DNA of 34,568 nt from JBOHBN01 sp050698355 (lineage in GTDB: Bacteria > Actinomycetota > Actinomycetes > Streptosporangiales > WHST01): contig JBOHBN010000160.1 in NCBI GenBank assembly GCA_050698355.1, forward strand, positions 1-34,568, read 5' to 3'. Both the position numbers and the translations under genes were made by a program. Of this stretch, positions 29,236 through 34,568 are shown in pieces; positions within the stretch are counted from its first letter, which is position 1; the number at the start of each line of letters is the position of its first letter. The notes under the pieces are model-generated. The model did not search any database and had not been told where the DNA came from. It saw only the letters and a list, made by a program, of their open reading frames with translations.

Positions 29236-30120
29236 TCAGCGCTTCGGGACGGTGACGCGGCTGAGTACGTGCGGATGGCCGGCAGAGCAACCGGCACCGA
29301 CCGCGGCGACCTCGTACTTCGACGCGTCGCTGGGGACGGTGAGCACGACGATCGCCGCGGGCTGGTCGTTGAACTCGGCGAGGTCGGCCATGACGACCCG
29401 CTGCGTGCTGTTGCCCCGGGTGATCGCGCTGATGCACCCCTCCAGCTCGTCGGGATCGGACAGCCGCTTGATCTCCTTGTCGATGAGCTTGCTGGCACTG
29501 GGGCCGGGGGTGTAGCCACCCTTCTTCGCTTCCCTGACCGTCTGCCGCGCCTGCTTGCCGAGGTCCTGCCCGCTGTACTTCTGGCCGCTCGCGATCGGGG
29601 CCTGGACGGCCGAGGGCGGCTGCGCGGTCGGGCTCGACGACGGCCCGCCGGCCTGGTCGGACGGCCCGCGGGTGCCGAGGTAGCCGCCGACGACGGCGAT
29701 CGCGACCACCACGGCGGCCGCACCTGCCAATGCCTGCGGGCGGGCGCTGAGGAACGACAGCAGGCGGGACCACCCGGACCGACCACCCTGCCCCGGTGCC
29801 CGGCCCTGGTTGGGCGTGACGTCGGCGCGTTCTTGCTGCGCCCGGGCGAGGGTCGACTCGAGGCGTGTGGCGACGTCATCCGGGATCGGCGGTGGCGGCA
29901 GCGACGACAGCACGCTGCGGACCTCCGCGAGCTGCCCGAGCGTGCCGGTGCACTCGGCGCACTGCGTGAGGTGCGCGCGTACGGTCGCATCGCGACCGGG
30001 ATCCAGCAGGCCCTCGGCATGGTCGGACAGTGTCTCGGTGTCGATGTGGCCCGAGGGGCCCGGGGAGCCGGCATCGGTCCACCTGCCCGACGGGGGCCCG
30101 CCACGATACTGATCAGTCAC
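29236..30120 (-). CDS. Zinc-binding anti-sigma factor, probable partner of SigM
   Basis: Membrane anti-sigma factor of 294 residues, starting at GTG 30120 after GGGAGG. The N-terminal cytoplasmic zinc-binding domain has the Hx3Cx2C motif HLTQCAEC (H50, C54, C57), with upstream histidines H25 and H34. One membrane helix lies at about 131-149 (ALAGAAAVVVAIAVVGGYLG). The extracytoplasmic part is ~145 residues with a conserved GCISAITRG segment and two further cysteines (GCIS and AGCSAG). It follows sigM by 79 bases, the usual sigma/anti-sigma layout. The mycobacterial equivalent next to sigM is RsmA. Whether it senses redox state is not known. Confidence 0.88.
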   Translation of the reverse strand: MTDQYRGGPPSGRWTDAGSPGPSGHIDTETLSDHAEGLLDPGRDATVRAHLTQCAECTGTLGQLAEVRSVLSSLPPPPIPDDVATRLESTLARAQQERADVTPNQGRAPGQGGRSGWSRLLSFLSARPQALAGAAAVVVAIAVVGGYLGTRGPSDQAGGPSSSPTAQPPSAVQAPIASGQKYSGQDLGKQARQTVREAKKGGYTPGPSASKLIDKEIKRLSDPDELEGCISAITRGNSTQRVVMADLAEFNDQPAAIVVLTVPSDASKYEVAAVGAGCSAGHPHVLSRVTVPKR

Positions 30121-30199
30121 GTCGCTGTTCCACCTCCCTTCGGTGCCATGCCTTGGACGGTTGGCAGACGCGAACCGTTCCGAGCGTGCTAAGTCTTTT

Positions 30200-30775
30200 T
30201 CATCCTTCCCGCAGGTGGCCGAGCAGCGGCAGCAGTTTCGCCCGGCCACGCGCGCAGCGGCTCTTGATCGTTCCGGCGGCGCAGCCGAGTATCCGCGCGG
30301 CGTCCTCCACCGGATATCCCTGCATGTCGACGAGGACGAGCGCGGCGCGCTGTTCGAACGGCAACGCCAGGAGCGCGTTCTCCACGTCGATCGAGATCTC
30401 GCGGGCCACCGCGGGGTCGGGCGCGGAGAGGCTCTCCGGCGCCGCGCCGACCTCCTGCGTCTCGTGCTCGGGCAGCGGCGAGGTCGGTCGTGCCCGGCGG
30501 CGCCGCATCCGGTCGACGCACGCGTTGACGACGATCCGGTGCAGCCAGGTGGTCACCGCGGCGTCGCCGCGGAACGTGCCCGCCCGGCGGAACGCGGAGA
30601 GCAGCGCGTCCTGGAGGGCGTCCGCCGCCTCCTCCTGGTTACCCAACGTACGCACGGCGACGGCCCAGAGGCGGTTGCGGTGCCGGCGGACGATGACGCC
30701 GAACGCGTCCGGGTCGCCGTCGACGTGGCGGCGGAGCAGGTCGACGTCCGAGATCTCCTGCGTCTCCCGCAACAC
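30200..30775 (-). CDS. sigM: ECF RNA polymerase sigma factor SigM
   Basis: Extracytoplasmic-function sigma factor. I chose GTG 30775, four bases after the pseudokinase stop; an ATG at 30829 would add 18 residues overlapping that gene and matches the family poorly. The 191-residue protein has region 2 (about 24-70) with DAFGVIVRRHRNRLWAVAVR and EEAADALQDALLSAF, then TTWLHRIVVNACVDRMRRR. Region 4 (about 134-184) has LPFEQRAALVLVDMQGYPVE and GTIKSRCARGRAKL, the helix-turn-helix. Gene order pseudokinase-sigM-anti-sigma-trxB-trxA matches mycobacteria and Streptomyces. Confidence 0.94.
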   Translation of the reverse strand: MLRETQEISDVDLLRRHVDGDPDAFGVIVRRHRNRLWAVAVRTLGNQEEAADALQDALLSAFRRAGTFRGDAAVTTWLHRIVVNACVDRMRRRRARPTSPLPEHETQEVGAAPESLSAPDPAVAREISIDVENALLALPFEQRAALVLVDMQGYPVEDAARILGCAAGTIKSRCARGRAKLLPLLGHLREG

Positions 30776-30779
30776 CGGG

Positions 30780-32297
30780 CTACCCCGCTGGTTTGAATGT
30801 GACGTCGGCGACGCCCGCCCGGTAGCCATCACCGGATTGTGGCAGCTTGGTGATCCAGATCAGCCAGTACCGTGCCTTGCCCGCGCCCTCGGGCTGGATG
30901 TTCACCTGCCCGCCGGTGCCGTTGGCCTTCGCCACCGTGGTGTAGTCGTCCACCGACGAGCCGCTCGAGTCGGCGGTGCGCACCTCCAGGTCGGTGCCCG
31001 ACCCGGCGAGTTCCAGGTCCACCGAACCGACCTTGCGCGGCGAGCCCAGGTCGAACAGGAGCCCCACGCCCGGCTTGAGGTTGCCGAGGTCCGTGGTGGT
31101 GTACGTGTCGGTGAACCACACCGTGCGCTTGGTGCCGTCGTAGGCGAGCGACACGTCCTCCGGGTGCTCGCTGCCGTCGCCGAGCGGGTCGAACGACTGG
31201 GCGTCGACCACGGCGAACTGCTGCTTGCCGGCGGGCGTCGTGTTGTCGCTCGGCGTGGGGGAGGCCTCCGCCGACGACGACGTGGAGTTCTGTGGCGGCG
31301 GGGCGACGGTCAGCCCGGACATGCCGAGCTGCCAGCCGCCGATGCCGAGCAGCGCGATGGCGAGGACGCCGGCGGGGACGGCGACGAGCGCGCGGCTGCG
31401 CCGAGGGCGTTCGGCCCGGCGCCGCGGCGAGCGGCGGTCGGGCACCACGGGCACCAGCGGGTCGGTGTCGGCGTCCCGTGCAGGCGGCGGTGGGTTCTCC
31501 CGGCCGAAGAGCAGGTCGAGCGGGGCGGGCTCCGGATACACCGACAGCGCGTCCGCGATGTCCGCGGGCGTGCGCAGGGGCGGCTGGCCACGGCGCTCGC
31601 GCTGACCGAGCGCGCGCTCGGTGGTGGCGTCGAGCTCCGGTGGCAGGCCGGCGCGGACCTGCCGCGGGCTGAACCGGTGCGCGCCCGCTGCGTTGCCGTT
31701 CGGAGCACCCGGCAGGCCGCGGTACGGGCCGTACGGCCAGCGTGAGGTGAGCGCCGCGTACAGCAGGGCACCGAGGCCCTGCGCGTCTGCCCGCTCGGGG
31801 TCGTCGCTCGTCGTACCGTCGAGCGCGGCCTCGATGGCGACGCCGGTGACCTTGACCCCACCCGCGGACGTCCACACCAGGTTGTCCGGGTGCAACTGCA
31901 GGTGGGACACGCCGACCTGGTGCGCCGCCGCGAGCGCCTCGGCCGCCTCGGCGACGAGCGCGCCGGCCCGTTCGGGGTCCAGCGGGCCCGACTCCAACAG
32001 CAGGTCGGTGAGGGTACGCCCGGTGATCCACTCGGTGACCACGTATGTGAGGCCGTCCAGCGTCGCGGTGTCGAACACCTGGACCACACGGGAGTCGGCG
32101 ACGCGACTCGCCCGACGCGCCGCGGTGAGCACGCGCGGGGTCTCCTCGGCCGCGGACGGGAGGGTCAAACAGGCGACCGGGCGGGCAAGGATCGTGTCGG
32201 TGCCCCGCCACAGGGTAGCGCGTCCCTGCTCGCCGGCCCGCTCTTCGAGCTGATAGCGACCGTCGAGCACGTACCCGGGTTCCAAGCCTGATGTCAC
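30780..32297 (-). CDS. Membrane pseudokinase with extracellular discoidin-like domain
   Basis: A protein-kinase fold that has lost catalysis, 505 residues if GTG 32297 is the start (GGAGGGG lies 13 bases upstream, so 32360 remains possible). The glycine loop is degenerate, the catalytic HRD motif is replaced by HLQLHPDN (132-139), and DFG by TGVA near 151. A basic linker, one membrane helix (about 303-322), a Ser/Thr/Pro linker and a ~140-residue extracellular domain (from about 363) with a carbohydrate/lipid-binding discoidin-like pattern follow. In mycobacteria this module is fused to MurJ and binds the FHA protein FhaA after phosphorylation. Confidence 0.85.
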   Translation of the reverse strand: MTSGLEPGYVLDGRYQLEERAGEQGRATLWRGTDTILARPVACLTLPSAAEETPRVLTAARRASRVADSRVVQVFDTATLDGLTYVVTEWITGRTLTDLLLESGPLDPERAGALVAEAAEALAAAHQVGVSHLQLHPDNLVWTSAGGVKVTGVAIEAALDGTTSDDPERADAQGLGALLYAALTSRWPYGPYRGLPGAPNGNAAGAHRFSPRQVRAGLPPELDATTERALGQRERRGQPPLRTPADIADALSVYPEPAPLDLLFGRENPPPPARDADTDPLVPVVPDRRSPRRRAERPRRSRALVAVPAGVLAIALLGIGGWQLGMSGLTVAPPPQNSTSSSAEASPTPSDNTTPAGKQQFAVVDAQSFDPLGDGSEHPEDVSLAYDGTKRTVWFTDTYTTTDLGNLKPGVGLLFDLGSPRKVGSVDLELAGSGTDLEVRTADSSGSSVDDYTTVAKANGTGGQVNIQPEGAGKARYWLIWITKLPQSGDGYRAGVADVTFKPAG

Positions 32298-32430
32298 GCG
32301 ACCAGCGCGTCCCCTCCGTCGTGCCGGAATGTTGTTCGTCTCGTGCCCGTACCCACGCATGCCGAACGGCAGTCACGGCACGAGCCCTGCAAGCGACCTT
32401 ACCCGGTCACGCTCAGCAGCCCCCGTAGGT

Positions 32431-34182
32431 TCACTTGCGACGCTGACGGAAATTATCCACGAGCGTGCGGACCTCGCGAACACGCAGCAATCGGGCCAGC
32501 ACAAGGAAGATCGCCAGCACGACGAGGCCGCCGACGACGACGGCGATCAGCGCGGTGTTCCAGTCGTCGCCGAGCACCATCATCGCGCCCTGTCCGACCA
32601 GCCAGCCCGCCACTCCCGCGGGGACTGCGGCGGCGACCATGCGTACGAGGGCGGAGACGATGGCCCGGCCGTCCACGCCACCGAGGCGCCGCCGAAGAAC
32701 GGCCGCGGCCAAGATCGCCCGCAGCACGTAGCCCACGCCGTAGGCGAGTGCGAGGCAGACCATGACCGCCTGGTACGGCAGCAGCAGGTAGCACCCGACG
32801 CCGATGCCGATGGTGAGCGCCGTTCCCACGATGCTGATGAGCGCAGGGGTGCGGGTGTCCTGCATCGAGTAGAAGACCCGCAGCAGCAGTTGGAACACGC
32901 TGAACGGCACCAGGCCCAGCGCGAACGCCGCGATGACCAGGCCGGTGTAGCTCGCGTTCTCCGCCGAGTAGAAGCCGTGGTTGAAGATCGTCATGCCGAT
33001 CGGCCGGCCGAGCGCGACCATCGCGGCCGCCGCCGGGACGATCAGCACGGCGGCGAGCCGGATGCCCCGCGACAGGTCGTCGCGTACCGCGCCGAGCTGC
33101 CGTTCCGCGGCGTGGGTGCTCATCCGCGGCAGCAACGCCGTGATCACCGACACCGCGACGATCGCGTGCGGCAGCAAGAACACGGTGAACGCGTTCTGGT
33201 ACGGCGTGTAGCCGTAGTTGGTGTCGACGCCAGTGCCCGCGAGCGAGTGATCGACCGCGCCGCCGACGTTCGTGACGAAGAACAGCTGGATCAGGTTGGT
33301 GGCGACGAACACGAGCGTCCAGGTGCCCATCCTCCCGATGGCGCCGAGGCCGAGCTGGCGGAACCCGAGGCGGGGACGCGGCCGGAAGCCGGCGCGGAGC
33401 AGGGCGGGGACGAGCGCGACGGTCTGGATCACGATGCCGGCGGTGGTGCCGAGGCCGAGCAGGAGCGTCTCGTCGGGTGTGATGGTCGACGGGCGTGGCT
33501 GGCCGCTTACGACGTAGATGAACGCCACACCGGTGCCGATGACGGCGAGGTTGTTGAGCACCGGCGCCCACATCGGGGCGGCGAACCGCCGCCTGGACTG
33601 CAGGATCGCCATCATGACGGCGCCGGCGCCGAGGAACAGGATCTGCGGCAGGAAGTACCGCAGGAAGGCGATGGACACCTCGCGCTGCGCGCCGCCGACG
33701 CGGTTCGCGATCGCACTCATGATCAAGGGCGCGCCGAACACGCTGAGGACGGTCAGGCCGAGCAGGACGAGCACGACCAAGGTGAGCAGGCGTTGGGCGT
33801 ACAGGTCGCCCTCGTACCTGCCGCGCTTGCTGGCGCGGACGAAGAGCGGGACGAGCACCGCGGAGAGGATGCCGCCGAGGAACAGCTCGTAGATGGAGTT
33901 CGGGGCGTTGTTCGCGGTGTTGTACGCGTTGGACAGCGGGCCGCTGCCCAGAGCCGCGGCGATGACCACCACGCGCAGGAACCCGGTGAGCCTGGACACC
34001 ACCGTGCCGACGGCCATGATCGCGCTGGAGCGCAGCACCTGGCCGGTGTCGCCGGAGTCGGTCATCGTCGACGCAGGCGGGACGGGCTCGGTCGACTCGT
34101 CGCGTACGAAAGGCGGAACGGCCGGCCCGGGCGGCTCGGGCGGGTCGGGTTGCTCAGCCCGCTTGGCGGCGCTGTCAGCCAC
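32431..34182 (-). CDS. murJ: Lipid II flippase MurJ (MviN)
   Basis: Moves lipid II across the membrane for peptidoglycan synthesis. The 583-residue protein starts at GTG 34182, two bases after the DUF6049 gene. After a ~45-residue proline-rich cytoplasmic tail come some 14 predicted helices. Family segments include SSAIMAVGTVVSRLTGFLRV with the conserved Arg, NNAPNSIYELFLGGILSAVL, FLPQILFLGAGAVMMAIL, ATNLIQLFFVTNVGG and LLLRVFYSMQDTRTP. The pseudokinase gene follows on the same strand after 133 bases, in which I see no clear promoter. Confidence 0.95.
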   Translation of the reverse strand: MADSAAKRAEQPDPPEPPGPAVPPFVRDESTEPVPPASTMTDSGDTGQVLRSSAIMAVGTVVSRLTGFLRVVVIAAALGSGPLSNAYNTANNAPNSIYELFLGGILSAVLVPLFVRASKRGRYEGDLYAQRLLTLVVLVLLGLTVLSVFGAPLIMSAIANRVGGAQREVSIAFLRYFLPQILFLGAGAVMMAILQSRRRFAAPMWAPVLNNLAVIGTGVAFIYVVSGQPRPSTITPDETLLLGLGTTAGIVIQTVALVPALLRAGFRPRPRLGFRQLGLGAIGRMGTWTLVFVATNLIQLFFVTNVGGAVDHSLAGTGVDTNYGYTPYQNAFTVFLLPHAIVAVSVITALLPRMSTHAAERQLGAVRDDLSRGIRLAAVLIVPAAAAMVALGRPIGMTIFNHGFYSAENASYTGLVIAAFALGLVPFSVFQLLLRVFYSMQDTRTPALISIVGTALTIGIGVGCYLLLPYQAVMVCLALAYGVGYVLRAILAAAVLRRRLGGVDGRAIVSALVRMVAAAVPAGVAGWLVGQGAMMVLGDDWNTALIAVVVGGLVVLAIFLVLARLLRVREVRTLVDNFRQRRK

Positions 34183-34184
34183 GG

Positions 34185-34568
34185 TCAGATCCGCCGTCTC
34201 GCCGCGCGGCGGGCCCGACGGATCCGCTTGGTGATCCGGTAGCCGGACCCGGCGAACAGCACCACCAGCGCGCCGGCGGTGATCGCGATGGCGACAGTGC
34301 CGTACGCGGTGGAGAGCACCGAGAAGTGCACGCCACGGCCGTAGGGCGTGCCCTCGACGGTGTAGAGCTGGGCGTACGCGCTGACCACACCCGTCGCCTC
34401 GAACTCGGCCTTGGGGGACGGGCCGACCTTCCCGTGCGGGGGCACCGTGATGGCCTTGGGCACATCCTCGAGACGCATGCGGGCGGGGTTGGCCGACTGA
34501 ATCCGAAGCCGCACGGTGACCGGCTCGGGCAGCTCGTTCTCGATCGTGATCGGCACCGGGCCCTCGGT
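34185..34568 (-). CDS. DUF6049 family membrane protein (C-terminal part)
   Basis: The 3' end of a larger gene running off the window; 127 codons are present, continuing in frame to base 34568. The visible part has a beta-rich extracytoplasmic segment (VPITIENELPEPVTVRLRIQ), one membrane helix (about VAIAITAGALVVLFAGSGY) and a basic cytoplasmic tail ending RRARRAARRRI. This family precedes murJ in actinobacteria. Function unknown, presumably envelope-related. Confidence 0.85.
   Translation of the reverse strand, partial: TEGPVPITIENELPEPVTVRLRIQSANPARMRLEDVPKAITVPPHGKVGPSPKAEFEATGVVSAYAQLYTVEGTPYGRGVHFSVLSTAYGTVAIAITAGALVVLFAGSGYRITKRIRRARRAARRRI

Noticed and set aside
32329..34242. 637-codon open frame antisense to murJ
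   Set aside because: Low-complexity R/D/E/H-rich translation typical of the antisense of a G+C-rich gene, while the opposite strand encodes an unmistakable MurJ.
1..34568. CRISPR arrays, insertion sequences, prophage or toxin-antitoxin genes
   Set aside because: No regularly spaced repeats, transposase motifs, terminal inverted repeats or such genes were seen on either strand.

Overview
The window is a chromosomal replication-origin region from a high-G+C Gram-positive bacterium (Actinomycetes). Evidence is the G+C-rich sequence, frequent GTG starts, ATGA/GTGA stop-start overlaps, and a gene order typical of actinobacteria: gyrA-gyrB-dciA-recF-gnd-dnaN-oriC-dnaA | rpmH-rnpA-yidD-yidC-jag-rsmG-parA-parB. 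The DLW-39 small protein, the DUF3566 protein, and the sigM/anti-sigma/trxB/trxA/cwlM and pseudokinase/murJ/DUF6049 block are also actinobacterial hallmarks. gnd between dnaN and recF, and a pseudokinase encoded separately from murJ, argue against Mycobacterium. I cannot name the genus from sequence alone.

Layout. 1-4383 (+): an Opp/Dpp-type ABC importer operon (two permeases, two ATPases) with ATGA overlaps at every junction; the binding-protein gene probably ends at the window edge. 4384-5406: tRNA-Ala(TGC), DLW-39, a possible leaderless micro-ORF, and tRNA-Ile(GAT). 5407-16653 (-): DUF3566, gyrA, gyrB, dciA, recF, gnd, dnaN and dnaA, with the likely oriC between dnaN and dnaA (14735-15141) and more DnaA-box-like sites upstream of dnaA. 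17156-22473 (+): rpmH, rnpA, yidD, yidC, jag/khpB, rsmG, parA and parB, with two parS palindromes inside the parA reading frame. 22470-34568 (-): reading along transcription from the right edge, a DUF6049 protein (partial), murJ, a pseudokinase with an extracellular discoidin-like domain, sigM, its zinc-binding anti-sigma factor, trxB, trxA, pdxY, a CwlM-type amidase-fold protein, a GNAT, a PLP aminotransferase and a D-Ala-D-Ala-ligase-type ATP-grasp enzyme.

How the genes work together. The centre initiates and segregates the chromosome: DnaA and oriC, the DnaN clamp, DciA helicase loader, RecF, gyrase and ParABS, with RNase P protein and membrane-insertion genes alongside. The right block joins peptidoglycan-precursor transport and its regulators (MurJ, pseudokinase, CwlM-like, Ddl-like) to thiol redox control (SigM/anti-sigma, TrxBA). 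A near-consensus SigR/SigH-type promoter precedes trxB.

I found no phage, IS element, CRISPR array or defence system, and no clearly novel multigene system. The most interesting details are the coding parS pair, a CwlM homologue that keeps its amidase residues, the SigR-like trxBA promoter, a hairpin abutting the dnaA ribosome-binding site, and two candidate leaderless micro-ORFs.
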